64,000 nt of DNA, from the NCBI RefSeq assembly GCF_003318255.1, contig NZ_QOCF01000028.1, positions 186,001 through 250,000 of the forward strand. Reading direction: 5' to 3'. A program made the translations under genes and the position numbers. The notes below the pieces were generated by a model that was not told the origin of the DNA, searched no databases, and saw only the letters and a program-made list of their open reading frames with translations. The number at the start of each line of letters is the position of its first letter. Position 1 is the first letter of the stretch. Below are positions 1-9,218 of this stretch, in pieces. Source of the stretch: Ruegeria sp. A3M17. Lineage in GTDB: Bacteria; Pseudomonadota; Alphaproteobacteria; Rhodobacterales; Rhodobacteraceae.

Positions 1-1526
1 TCGCACAGCAGAAGGTCCACACTGTCGTCCAGCGCCGTCAGTGCCTCTCGGCCCGAGGTGCAAACGGTGACCTGCACCCCCAGCCGACCCAGCTGTTTGG
101 ACAGGATCGCGCAGTTGGCGGCCAAATCCTCGACGATCATCACATGGCGCAGGCGCCCGTCAAGATCGGGCGGGGCGGGTTGCGGGCCTTCAGCGGTCGG
201 CAGTGAGACCCGAAAGCCAAAGCAAGACCCCTGCCCCGGCTCGCTATCCACCCAAATCGACCCGCCCATCAATGTAATCAATCGCTTGGTAATGGCAAGG
301 CCCAGACCGGTTCCTTCAAAGGCCCGGTTTCGCTCGTCTTCGACCTGATTGAATTCGCCAAAAATGTGCCCGATCTTGTCTTCGTCGATGCCGATACCGG
401 TATCTTCGATCGCGACGTGCACATCGCAAGATTGAGCATCCGGGTTAGGCACGCCGGTGACACGGATCAGGACATGGCCCTTGGACGTGAACTTGACCGC
501 ATTGCCGACGAGATTGGTCAAAACCTGCCGGACCCGTCCCGGATCGCCAACAAACAATGTGGGCAGGAACAGATCGTAATCCACCAGCAACGACAGCCCT
601 TTGTCCCGAACGCTGGGTTGCAGCAGCATCGCGACTTCAAGAATGCAGCGTTCAAAGTCGAATTGCTCCGGATGAAGGGTCAGCTTGTCCGCCTCAATCT
701 TGGAATAGTCCAGGACGTCGTTGATAATCACCAAAAGCGCTTCGCCTGAGTTGCGGATGGTGTTCAAATACTGCCGTTGTTCTTCATCCAAAGGTGTTTC
801 GGTCAGCAATTCGGTCATCCCCACGATACCGTTCATCGGGGTTCGGATTTCATGGCTCATATTGGCCAGAAAGGCCGATTTGGCGCGGTTTGCCGCCTCG
901 GCCCGTTCACGAGCAGAGGTCAACTCGGCCTCATGGCGCACGGATGCGGAGATGTTCAGGGCCAGGCTCACCACATCGCCACCATGACCGCGCTGGTCGA
1001 TCAGCTTAATGTAATGGCCGTTCCACAGCCGGATTACCTCGGGCTGGGGGTGTGGCATGGCCCATCTCTGCAGCATTCTATCGCGCCAGCCGGGTGTCGG
1101 CTCGGACCCGAGGTCAATCAGCCCCTCAGTCGTCAGAATCTCCAAAATCCTCGGATAGGTCACACCCGGCGCAACCTCTTCCAACCCGTCAAAGACGCTT
1201 AAGTAAGCCGCGTTTGCCCCGATCAGGCGACTTTCCTCGTCGAAGAACGCGAATCCATCCTGAATGGTTTGGATTGAATGCCACAGGCGACGCTCGGCCA
1301 CCTCGATCTTGGCGTTGGCGACCGTCAAATCGGATTTGACCTTTTCATTCTCACCCCGGACCGTTTCAACCTCGGCCTGGGTTTCACCGATCCGCTTGGT
1401 CAATGCCATCGCATGCAGGCCCAGTTTGCGGTTCGCAGCCGACAGCTCTGCCTGTTTCATTTCCAACAACCGTTCGGCCGCCAACCGGGCGCGCCGTTCT
1501 TGTGACAGTTTTCCTGCAAGACTCAT
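1..1526 (-). CDS. Hybrid sensor histidine kinase with PAS domain (3'-truncated by window edge)
   Basis: The start codon is at 1526 and the reading frame is open to the left edge, so the C-terminus lies outside. In order the protein has an N-terminal coiled coil rich in E, K and A, a PAS-like domain (LWHSIQTIQDGFAFFD), a HisKA H-box (MSHEIRTPMNGIVGM, the His around residue 225), and an HATPase with N box NLVGNAVKFT, G1 DTGIGID, F box FGEFNQVE and G2 GTGLGLAI. A receiver domain then begins (VMIVED) and is cut before its phospho-acceptor Asp could be confirmed. No transmembrane segment is visible, so it is probably a cytoplasmic sensor. The signal sensed and any partner regulator cannot be told from here. 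Confidence 0.9.
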   Translation of the reverse strand, partial: MSLAGKLSQERRARLAAERLLEMKQAELSAANRKLGLHAMALTKRIGETQAEVETVRGENEKVKSDLTVANAKIEVAERRLWHSIQTIQDGFAFFDEESRLIGANAAYLSVFDGLEEVAPGVTYPRILEILTTEGLIDLGSEPTPGWRDRMLQRWAMPHPQPEVIRLWNGHYIKLIDQRGHGGDVVSLALNISASVRHEAELTSARERAEAANRAKSAFLANMSHEIRTPMNGIVGMTELLTETPLDEEQRQYLNTIRNSGEALLVIINDVLDYSKIEADKLTLHPEQFDFERCILEVAMLLQPSVRDKGLSLLVDYDLFLPTLFVGDPGRVRQVLTNLVGNAVKFTSKGHVLIRVTGVPNPDAQSCDVHVAIEDTGIGIDEDKIGHIFGEFNQVEDERNRAFEGTGLGLAITKRLITLMGGSIWVDSEPGQGSCFGFRVSLPTAEGPQPAPPDLDGRLRHVMIVEDLAANCAILSKQLGRLGVQVTVCTSGREALTALDDSVDLLLC

Positions 1527-1641
1527 CTTTGGTGTTTCCGGGACAATCTGCGTCCAGCATCCGGGCAGAGAGTGAAGAACTGTTTAAGCCGTTGCCCAAT
1601 GATCGAACCTCATGCCACTCTTGCCAAAACGGAGGTGTGAT

Positions 1642-2487
1642 ATGCGGGGTTTCTTCGGCGCGTTGTTGGCCTGTGGCTTGTTTGCTCATCCTGTGGCGGC
1701 GGGCTGCGCAACGGATGGTCAGATCGATCGGTTCGTCGCGGATTACCTCTCTGCTACGCCCACATCTGCCCTTTCGCCTGAAGGTACAATGAAAGATGCG
1801 CTGTGTACGCAAGCGCGCATAGTGTCCGCATTAGAGCCGCATTTGGGACCAGTCATCGGCTACAAGGCCGGTCTGACCAGCGCGCCGGCACAAGAAAGAT
1901 TTAGCGCATCTGAACCGGTTCAGGGCGTTTTGTTCCGCGACATGATGCTGGATGACGGCGCGACCGTTCCATCAGACTGGGGGGCGCGACCGGTGTTTGA
2001 AGCCGATCTGGTACTGGTTGTTGGCACAGCGGATATCAATCATGCCACGTCGCCAGAGGAGGTGCTGCAAGGCGTCTCAGCTATCCGCCCGTTTATCGAA
2101 CTACCTGACCTGACCTTTGCCGAGGGTGAACCAATCACCCCGGTCACGCTGACAGCAATTGGCGTTGCTCCGAAACTGGGCGTTTTGGGTGTAGAAATCC
2201 CTGTGTCCGATCCGGCAGTTATGGTGCAGGCCTTGGCTGATATGACTGTCACCCTCCGTGCCTCAGATGACGAGATTCTGGCGCAGGTACCGGGCACAGC
2301 GGTACTGGGGCATCCAGCCAATGCCGCCCTTTGGCTGATGTCCAAAGGGATTGAATTTCAACCGGGGGACCTGATTTCCGTCGGATCATTCGGGCCGTTA
2401 TTCCCGCCTGCGAAGGGTAAAGGCGGGGCATCAGTGTCTTACGAAGGATTACCCGGCAATCCCACGGTCAGCGTGGTCTTTGACTGA
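1642..2487 (+). CDS. Exported fumarylacetoacetase / 2-keto-4-pentenoate hydratase-like protein
   Basis: The chosen ATG at 1642 has GGAGG at 1631-1635 and begins a Sec signal peptide (MRGFFGALLACGLFAHPVAA, then G-C); an upstream ATG at 1612 lacks a comparable site. The mature part resembles the MhpD / fumarylacetoacetate-hydrolase fold: IGYKAGLTSA, an acidic FEADLVLVVG strand, a PFIELPDL segment and a C-terminal GDLISVGSFGPLFPPAKG loop. Cytoplasmic relatives hydrate 2-oxopent-4-enoate or cleave acylpyruvates. The export signal is unusual for this family, so the substrate is unknown. The gene stands alone and converges on the membrane-protein gene ending at 2492, 4 bp away. Confidence 0.8.
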   Translation: MRGFFGALLACGLFAHPVAAGCATDGQIDRFVADYLSATPTSALSPEGTMKDALCTQARIVSALEPHLGPVIGYKAGLTSAPAQERFSASEPVQGVLFRDMMLDDGATVPSDWGARPVFEADLVLVVGTADINHATSPEEVLQGVSAIRPFIELPDLTFAEGEPITPVTLTAIGVAPKLGVLGVEIPVSDPAVMVQALADMTVTLRASDDEILAQVPGTAVLGHPANAALWLMSKGIEFQPGDLISVGSFGPLFPPAKGKGGASVSYEGLPGNPTVSVVFD

Positions 2488-2491
2488 CCGG

Positions 2492-4531
2492 TCACCGCCC
2501 TTCGCGCAGCCAGCCCGCCAGAAGGAACCCGCCCGCCAGCAGCAATACAAGCCAAGGTGGCAGTAGCCCGGCCTGCGTCACGTCACGTGTTTCATAGGCG
2601 TTGCGCGGGGTCAGACCGATCCATCCGCGGCCCGACGCGGGACGCCCGGCACGTACGTTGCGGATCGACGGCAAACCCTCCTCCAAACGCACCGTACCGC
2701 CGCGCAATTCTGCCGTCACATGTTCCAGTACCTCGGCCGTTGCGATCGTACGTTCGAATTCCTTGGGTGCCGCGGGGCCAAGCCCGATGACGGTGGATTG
2801 CTCCCCTTCCTGAAGGCGATAGAGGCCGATTTCCGGCCCGAAATACTGTGCTTCGAACCGCCCCGGCGAGACCTCATCCAAGGTAATCTCGACCGTTTCG
2901 CCATTCGGGCGAGTTACGGTCACTGGCCCGACCTCATCCCCCAGCGTTTGACGGATGATGCGCATCACCTGACCATTGGCCTCTGCCCACAGCGCCTCTT
3001 CCTCAAGCTCGGGCTCTTTCATCATCCAATGCGCCAACCGGCGCAGCAATTCCAGCTGCGGTCCGCCGCCTTCGAATCCGCGGCTCCACAACCAGGCATG
3101 GTCCGAGGCCAGCAGCGCCACGCGCCCTTCGCCAACACGGTTGAGCACCAACAGGGGCCGGTCATCCACGCCCGTCATCAACACCTCACCCGTGCGGTGA
3201 TTGACGTCGATCTGGCGCAGCCAAGCACCCCAATTATCCGAGTCGCCAAGGTCCGTCGTGACCGGATGACGATGCCCCAGATCGGTGACCATCGGCACAT
3301 AGCGTTCCTCGATCACCCGCGCGGTGGGTTGCGCAGGCAGGATCGGTGCCAGGGGTGAGCGGAAGATACTGTCAGCGCTGGCAAAATCCGGTCCGGCGGC
3401 AACAAGAACGGCACCACCTTCGTTGATATAGTTGGTGACATTGTCCAGATAGATCGCTGGCAGGATGCCGCGCCGCTTATATCGGTCAAAGATGATCAGG
3501 TCGAAATCGTTGATCTTTTCCAGAAACAACTCGCGCGTCGGGAAGGCGATCAGCGAAAGCTCGTCCACCGGCACCCCGTCCTGCTTTTCGGGGGGGCGCA
3601 GAATGGTGAAATGCACCAGGTCCACGGAACTGTCAGATTTCAGCAGGTTGCGCCATGTCCGCCCGCCCGGATGCGGCTCACCCGAAACCAGCAACACGCG
3701 CAGCCGGTCCCGAACCCCGTTCATCTGGATGAGCGCCGTGTTATTGCGATCGGTCAGTTCGCCCTCAGCCTCTGGCACGGTGAACTGAATCACGTTGCGC
3801 CCGCCATGGGGCAGCGTGATCGGCAGCTCTACATCAACGCCAATAGGAATCGTGAATTGTTCGGCTTCGGCCCCGTCGACCGAAATTTCGAGCGGCGCGG
3901 TCGAGGCCCCTGTGGGTGCAGCACCGCTATCCTCAACCCTCAGGGTCAAAGTGACCGGTTCATCAATAATGGCAAAGGCAGGTGCATTGCGGACGATCAG
4001 ACGGCGATCCCAATCCGTTGTACGCCCTGTCTGCAAAAGATGCATGGGCGCGGGCAGGTCGGGAGCTTGATCGGCATCATGCACGATGCCATCCGACACC
4101 ACCAGAATGCCCGCGATCCGCGCGCGCGGTTCTTCGGCCAGCGCTTCGTTCAGCGCCGCCATGACTTGGGTGCCTTCGTCCCCCTCTCCGTCGCCTACGC
4201 GAATGCGGCGCAGTTCCGTTTTGTCACGGGATTCAATCTCGGCCGCCAATTCCTTTGTGGCCTGTGCAGTCTGATCCGCCCGATCCGAAAGGGTCTGACT
4301 GGCGCTTTCATCCTCGATCATCAGAACGATATCGGTCAGCGGCGCGCGATCCTCGACCTGATAGACCGGGCCTGACAGCGCAGCGATCACAACCAGCGCC
4401 GCCAATCCTCGCAAGGCCCAGCCAGACAGACCACGCCACAGGGCCAGAACAACCCCAGCAACGCCAATCGCAACCACGATGGCCAGAACGGGCCATGGGA
4501 TAAGCGGATCGAATATGACGGTTCCTGTCAT
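2492..4531 (-). CDS. Membrane protein with vWA-like and glutamine-amidotransferase-like regions, last gene of the MoxR operon
   Basis: This 679-residue protein has two N-terminal transmembrane helices (IPWPVLAIVVAIGVAGVVLA and the WALRGLAALVVIAALSGPVY region) and a C-terminal helix (LLPPWLVLLLAGGFLLAGWL), with a long extracytoplasmic middle. Residues around 70-160 look like a von Willebrand A domain with a DxSxS-type MIDAS (DESAS) and a VVSDG strand. A class-I amidotransferase-like region follows (LIIFDRY, GGAVLVAAGPDF). The start overlaps the DUF4159 stop as ATGA. Such proteins close the moxR-DUF58-DUF4159 operon in alphaproteobacteria; no biochemical role is established. It probably acts with the DUF4159 protein in an envelope assembly or chelation function. 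Confidence 0.8.
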   Translation of the reverse strand: MTGTVIFDPLIPWPVLAIVVAIGVAGVVLALWRGLSGWALRGLAALVVIAALSGPVYQVEDRAPLTDIVLMIEDESASQTLSDRADQTAQATKELAAEIESRDKTELRRIRVGDGEGDEGTQVMAALNEALAEEPRARIAGILVVSDGIVHDADQAPDLPAPMHLLQTGRTTDWDRRLIVRNAPAFAIIDEPVTLTLRVEDSGAAPTGASTAPLEISVDGAEAEQFTIPIGVDVELPITLPHGGRNVIQFTVPEAEGELTDRNNTALIQMNGVRDRLRVLLVSGEPHPGGRTWRNLLKSDSSVDLVHFTILRPPEKQDGVPVDELSLIAFPTRELFLEKINDFDLIIFDRYKRRGILPAIYLDNVTNYINEGGAVLVAAGPDFASADSIFRSPLAPILPAQPTARVIEERYVPMVTDLGHRHPVTTDLGDSDNWGAWLRQIDVNHRTGEVLMTGVDDRPLLVLNRVGEGRVALLASDHAWLWSRGFEGGGPQLELLRRLAHWMMKEPELEEEALWAEANGQVMRIIRQTLGDEVGPVTVTRPNGETVEITLDEVSPGRFEAQYFGPEIGLYRLQEGEQSTVIGLGPAAPKEFERTIATAEVLEHVTAELRGGTVRLEEGLPSIRNVRAGRPASGRGWIGLTPRNAYETRDVTQAGLLPPWLVLLLAGGFLLAGWLREGR

Positions 4532-7290
4532 TGTCCCAACCTGTCCAGCAAGGCAGGCACATGCACTTGATCTGATTTGTAGTTCCCGGTCAGCACATGC
4601 ATCACCAGATTGACACCAAAGCGGTTTGCAAGCTCACGCTGCCGTTCCCCCGCATACCCGCGCCCGACCGGCAGCAGCGCCTGGCCGTTGCGATCGATGG
4701 CCCAGGCCGCGCCCCAGTCATTGCCGCCGATCACCACCGGCGTCACGTTATCATTGAGGTTGCGGAATGGCATGCCTTCGATCTGTTCGGCATCCATGGG
4801 TGCCGCCTCGACCCAAACTTCGGTGCCCGCGTAGCGACCCGGGAAATCCTGCAAAAGGTAGAAGGCACGGGTCAGGACATGGTCACGCGGAACAGGCTCT
4901 AATGACGGGATATTCAGCGGGGCCGCGATCTGTTGCAGCTTGCGCCCATTCGGGCTTGCAGCCCCGAAGCGGGCCACATCTGCATCGCGCGTGTCGAACA
5001 GGATCATCCCGCCCGAGCGCAGGTAAGCGTTGAGCTTGGCATAAGCCTCAGCCGACGGTTGCGGCTGGTCTGGTGAGATCGGCCAATAAAGCAGCGGGAA
5101 AAACGCCAACTCGTCCCGTTCCAGATCCACGCCAATGGGTTCAGCAGGTTCTACCGAGGTTCGGAAAAACAACGTCTGAGCCAATCCGCGCATTCCTGCA
5201 GCCGCAATATCGTCAACCTGCTGATCACCCGTCAGAACATGCGCCAGAACCAGTTCCTGCGTGGCGCTCAACGCGAAATCTGTACTTTCGGGCGTTTGCG
5301 CCTGCACTTCGGGCACCAGCAAAATCGCCCCCAGTGCGACAGCCGCAGCCCTGACCAGACCCAGACGACCGGACAACGCCAGCGAGGCGATGACGTCGAT
5401 CGTCAGCAACAACAATGCAAGGCTCAGCAGGATACCGCCAATGGGTGTTTCGGTGCTGACCTCCTGGCCCTTGATCGGAACATCCGACGGCCAGACCGCT
5501 GGGCTGAGAACCGTTTCATCGGTCAGAACATTGCGTGCCAATTTCTGTTTGCCGCTTTCGTAAAGGCCGGGTCGCAGATCGGGACCGATCTGGCTGGTCA
5601 CAAGCTCAACACCATCGACGCCCGGTAGATTTCCGGCATCAGACAGAACACCAAAGCCATCCATAACCTGAATCGGTTCCCACGTGGTGCCTTGCAACTG
5701 TGACTCCTGCCGCGATTTCGCCGCTGAGGACACCGCCAGCCGGTCCAGCATTTCAACAAAAAGCCCAGACAAGGGAAGGCTGGACCATTCCGCATCTGCC
5801 GTGACGTGGAACAGTACCACCTGCCCCAAACCCAACGCTTTTCTCGTCACCAAGGGCGTGCCATCCGAAAGTGAGGCAATGACCCGATCCGCCAAATTAG
5901 GGTCTGGTTGCGCCATGACTTGCGTGGTCACTGTGACATCTTCCGGCACCTGCAGCCCGTAGAAGGGCGAGTTCTCCGGGAAGGGCGACAGCCCTTTGGC
6001 TTCGCCCCAGCTCATCGCGCCACCGACCGAGCGTCCGCCGCTGCGCAGGCGCACCGGCAACAGGGTATCCTCGGTATCCCGGCCAAGATCGCTGGCTGCC
6101 ATCCGAGGGCCAGCAAAGCGCAGCAGCAAACCGCCCTGTTCCACCCATTCGACCAGCGCGGTCTGTTCGAACCCGGCCAGTTTCGCCACATCGGCCAGCA
6201 CGATCACATCCGGATTGGCAGGTAGGACTTCCAGCAATCCGCCATCGACGAAATCCGCCGTTGGGGTCAGAACTTGCGTCAGGTAATGCAACGGCGACAA
6301 CAACTCTAACCCTTCGCGGTTCAGCGATCCGGCAATCAGGGCGACTTCGCGCCGCCGCAAACTGTCATCGGTCAGCGTGACGGCCCCTGCCGAACGCTCA
6401 CCCTGAATCTCGAACCGGGTGATGCGCGCGCGCAGTTCGGAAGGCAGCGACAGTTCTACCTGCGCCTGTGTCTCACCGCTGGCAAACTCCATCTCGGCCG
6501 ATTGCAGAACACGCATTGCACCTGCGGGGTCACGCCCTTGAGCCAGTATCGTGATGCGATCTGCAGGACCAGGTTCAGCTCTTTGCGCGGATAATTGAAT
6601 GACCCCGTCCTGATAAGTGGCAGGCAGAATGGCGACCGCAGGTGACGGGGCCTGATAAACTGTCACATCACCGCGCGCGCGCAGGGCAGACAGGATTGCC
6701 TCGTGCCCCTCGTAGGTAAGGCGATCACTAAACCAATGGGTGTCAAACCCTCCGTCCACCTGTTCCATGGCAGACAGCGCCATATCGACTTGCGCCCGGG
6801 TCGGTTGCCACGGTGTCGGGGTCAGCCCCGGCAAACGGCCGCGCCATGCTTCGGCGGCTTGGAAAACGGGGGCTTCAGGTTCGGTCAGGCGCAGGATGGC
6901 CACGGTGCGACCCGCGCGCCCGGCCTCGGTCAGCTGCACATCGATCTGATCCAGCGTCGTTGACCAGCGGGTCGCCCCGGCCCAGCTGGCATCCAGCACC
7001 AGCAGCAACGGACCCGAGCCTGCCTGATCGCGCGAGGGGTTCAGGACCGGTCCGGCCAATCCAATGATAATCGCCGCCGCCACCAGCATGCGCAGCAATA
7101 GCAGCCACCATGGGGTGCGGTCAGAAACGCTTTCGTCATCCCTCAACCCTAGCAGCAGCGTCACCGCCGGGAACAACCGACGGATCGGCGCGGGTGGCAC
7201 GGCGCGCAAGATCAACCACAGGATCGGCAGGGTCAAAAGACCCATCAACACCCACGGTGCGGTAAAGCCAATGCCCGCCAAAACCGTCAT
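4528..7290 (-). CDS. DUF4159 domain protein with N-terminal BatA-type membrane domain
   Basis: The start is set at 7290, giving about 920 residues, because this ATG overlaps the DUF58 stop as ATGA; a longer frame to 7323 would run into the DUF58 gene. The N-terminus is the aerotolerance-regulator (BatA) type: TM helix near FTAPWVLMGLLTLPILWLIL, an RRLFPA turn and a second helix. A periplasmic middle part has a vWA-like LLLVLDASWAG strand. Near residue 690 two hydrophobic stretches precede the C-terminal DUF4159 domain, seen in QTLFFRTSVEP, ELAFFPLLYWPI, GGMILFDTRD and the DHVLTRAFYLLQDFPG segment. Membrane anchored, with the C-terminal domain probably facing the periplasm. Function uncharacterised. 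Confidence 0.88.
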   Translation of the reverse strand: MTVLAGIGFTAPWVLMGLLTLPILWLILRAVPPAPIRRLFPAVTLLLGLRDDESVSDRTPWWLLLLRMLVAAAIIIGLAGPVLNPSRDQAGSGPLLLVLDASWAGATRWSTTLDQIDVQLTEAGRAGRTVAILRLTEPEAPVFQAAEAWRGRLPGLTPTPWQPTRAQVDMALSAMEQVDGGFDTHWFSDRLTYEGHEAILSALRARGDVTVYQAPSPAVAILPATYQDGVIQLSAQRAEPGPADRITILAQGRDPAGAMRVLQSAEMEFASGETQAQVELSLPSELRARITRFEIQGERSAGAVTLTDDSLRRREVALIAGSLNREGLELLSPLHYLTQVLTPTADFVDGGLLEVLPANPDVIVLADVAKLAGFEQTALVEWVEQGGLLLRFAGPRMAASDLGRDTEDTLLPVRLRSGGRSVGGAMSWGEAKGLSPFPENSPFYGLQVPEDVTVTTQVMAQPDPNLADRVIASLSDGTPLVTRKALGLGQVVLFHVTADAEWSSLPLSGLFVEMLDRLAVSSAAKSRQESQLQGTTWEPIQVMDGFGVLSDAGNLPGVDGVELVTSQIGPDLRPGLYESGKQKLARNVLTDETVLSPAVWPSDVPIKGQEVSTETPIGGILLSLALLLLTIDVIASLALSGRLGLVRAAAVALGAILLVPEVQAQTPESTDFALSATQELVLAHVLTGDQQVDDIAAAGMRGLAQTLFFRTSVEPAEPIGVDLERDELAFFPLLYWPISPDQPQPSAEAYAKLNAYLRSGGMILFDTRDADVARFGAASPNGRKLQQIAAPLNIPSLEPVPRDHVLTRAFYLLQDFPGRYAGTEVWVEAAPMDAEQIEGMPFRNLNDNVTPVVIGGNDWGAAWAIDRNGQALLPVGRGYAGERQRELANRFGVNLVMHVLTGNYKSDQVHVPALLDRLGQ

Positions 7291-8162
7291 CCCGTACCCC
7301 CATCCAGCGCACGATAGAGCCACAACAGAGCCGCTTGCGCACTGTCATCGGAGTGATGCAGCCCCAGTTGCCACCCCGTCGCGCGGCACAGCCGGGTCAG
7401 CGCATCCTTGCGCTTGGCAAGCCGTTCCAGATACCGCTCGCGCAGATCTCCGGCCTTTAGGGTTTCGTGTCGGACAGACCCACCAACGCTTTCAAAAATC
7501 GTGCGCCCCCGGTAGGGAAAGGTCTCTTCTCCGGGATCGAGAACCTGCAACACCAAGCCTCGCACCCCCCGGTCGGCGGCTTTGGTCAGCGCCAGTTCAA
7601 CTTCGTCCAGCGGACCAAGGAAATCGGAAATGAAAACGGCGCGGGCATGCGGGATCATGGCGCGGTGTTCGGGTGGCGCATAATCGGATTCAGCATCCTC
7701 GGACCACGCTTCTGCCAGTCGGATGATCTGAGCGTTGCCGCGCCGTGGCGGCAGGGTCGTGCCGGTCAAACCGACACGCTCACCCCCGCGCACCAGCAGG
7801 ATCGCGGTTGCCAACCCCAGCAGGCGGGCGCGGTCGGCCTTGGTGGACAGGTTCTTGTCGGACGCAAACCGCATCGACGCGCCCTGATCGACCCACAGCA
7901 TTACCGATTGCGCAATCTGCCACTCACGTTCGCGCACGAATTGCTGGTCGCCGCGGGCCGAACGCCGGTGGTCAATCATCCGGCGGCTGTCACCGATCTG
8001 CGCCGGCCGGTATTGCCAGAAGTCATCACCAAGCCCCGAGCGGCGGCGTCCGTGGTCACCCAGCAGAACAGTTCCGGCCAATTGCTCAGCCCGTGCCAAC
8101 AACGGCGGCAGCCGGGACGCCTCGGCCTCTGATCTTTCACGAAGGGTCAGCGCGGCATTCAC
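7287..8162 (-). CDS. DUF58 domain protein
   Basis: This 291-residue cytoplasmic protein carries the DUF58 core: the YRPAQIGDSRRMIDHRRSAR segment (usually YxxGDxxRxIDW in the family) followed by a vWA-like fold with VMLWVDQGASMRF and AVFISDFLG strands. DUF58 proteins are paired with MoxR AAA+ ATPases and are thought to present MIDAS-dependent targets to them. Both ends overlap neighbours by ATGA, so moxR, this gene, DUF4159 and the terminal membrane gene are very probably translated from one message. Confidence 0.9.
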   Translation of the reverse strand: MNAALTLRERSEAEASRLPPLLARAEQLAGTVLLGDHGRRRSGLGDDFWQYRPAQIGDSRRMIDHRRSARGDQQFVREREWQIAQSVMLWVDQGASMRFASDKNLSTKADRARLLGLATAILLVRGGERVGLTGTTLPPRRGNAQIIRLAEAWSEDAESDYAPPEHRAMIPHARAVFISDFLGPLDEVELALTKAADRGVRGLVLQVLDPGEETFPYRGRTIFESVGGSVRHETLKAGDLRERYLERLAKRKDALTRLCRATGWQLGLHHSDDSAQAALLWLYRALDGGTG

Positions 8163-9166
8163 GCCGCAGCCTCGGTGCGGACCAGACCAGCGGCGGTAGA
8201 GTCAATCAGGTCAGCCAAACTGTCACCGCGCGCCCGCGCCGCAAAGTTCAATGCCATCCGGTGGCTGAGCACCGGGCGCGCCATGTCCAGCACGTCCTCG
8301 GCATTCGGGGCCAACCGCCCCTGCAGCATAGCTCGCGCTCGTACCGTCATCATCAGCGCCTGCGCCGCACGGGGGCCGGGGCCCCAGGCGACGGTTTCAG
8401 CCACCCGTTCGGAAACGCCCGCCTCTTCGGGGCGGAATGCGCGGACAAGATCAAGGATCAATTCCACAACCGAGTCCCCCACCGGCATCCGGCGCAATAG
8501 GGTCTGGGCGGCCAACAGCTCTTCCTTGCTGAAAATCTCGTGCGCTTCGTTCTCTTCCACACCTGTCGTGGCCAAAAGAATATCGCGCTCGGTCTGGCGA
8601 TCAGGGTAATCCACGTCAATCCGCACCAAAAAGCGGTCCAACTGCGCTTCGGGCAGTGGATAGGTGCCCTCTTGCTCAATCGGGTTTTGCGTCGCCAATA
8701 CGTGGAATGGTTCACCCAGATCGCGGTCTTCGCCGGCCACAGTCACAGTGCGTTCCTGCATCGCCTGCAAAAGCGCCGATTGGGTCCGGGGGCTGGCGCG
8801 GTTGATTTCGTCCGCCATCAGCAGCTGACAGAAGATCGGGCCGGAAATAAAGCGAAAGTGGCGGCTGCCATCCTCGGCCGTGTCCAAAACCTCGGACCCC
8901 AGAATATCGGCGGGCATCAAATCGGGTGTGAACTGGATGCGGTTGCCATGCAGACCCATCACGGTCGAAAGCGTTTCAACCAGCCGCGTTTTACCAAGCC
9001 CAGGCAGGCCGATCAGCAGGGCGTGGCCACCGCACAACAGGGCGGTCAGCGTCAGGTCCACGACCCTTTCCTGTCCGATAAAGCGACGGGTGATCGAGGC
9101 CTTGGCCTCTTGCAGTTTGATTTCCAGCGCTTCGATCTCGGACACGAGGTCGGCAGGTTCGGTCAT
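8159..9166 (-). CDS. MoxR-family AAA+ ATPase
   Basis: A 335-residue AAA+ protein with Walker A GLPGLGKTRL, Walker B LLMADEINRA, the NPIEQEGTYPLPEAQLDRF sensor-1 region and the C-terminal lid typical of the MoxR branch. MoxR ATPases act as chaperones that load metals or cofactors or remodel vWA-domain partners. Here the partner is inferred to be the DUF58 product encoded next. It is the first gene of a four-gene operon, and 52 bp separate its start from the divergent DUF1285 gene, so both promoters must lie in or near that gap. Confidence 0.93.
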   Translation of the reverse strand: MTEPADLVSEIEALEIKLQEAKASITRRFIGQERVVDLTLTALLCGGHALLIGLPGLGKTRLVETLSTVMGLHGNRIQFTPDLMPADILGSEVLDTAEDGSRHFRFISGPIFCQLLMADEINRASPRTQSALLQAMQERTVTVAGEDRDLGEPFHVLATQNPIEQEGTYPLPEAQLDRFLVRIDVDYPDRQTERDILLATTGVEENEAHEIFSKEELLAAQTLLRRMPVGDSVVELILDLVRAFRPEEAGVSERVAETVAWGPGPRAAQALMMTVRARAMLQGRLAPNAEDVLDMARPVLSHRMALNFAARARGDSLADLIDSTAAGLVRTEAAA

Positions 9167-9218
9167 GACTTTCCCTTCCGTGGACTATTATGGTTGAAGT
9201 GTATCGCGCGAAAAGGAA

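Noticed and set aside
3611-4375. Plus-strand open frame of 254 codons
   Set aside because: It is antisense to the 679-residue membrane protein gene, has no SD or domain, and its composition (many Arg, Gln, His) is typical of shadow frames in GC-rich DNA.
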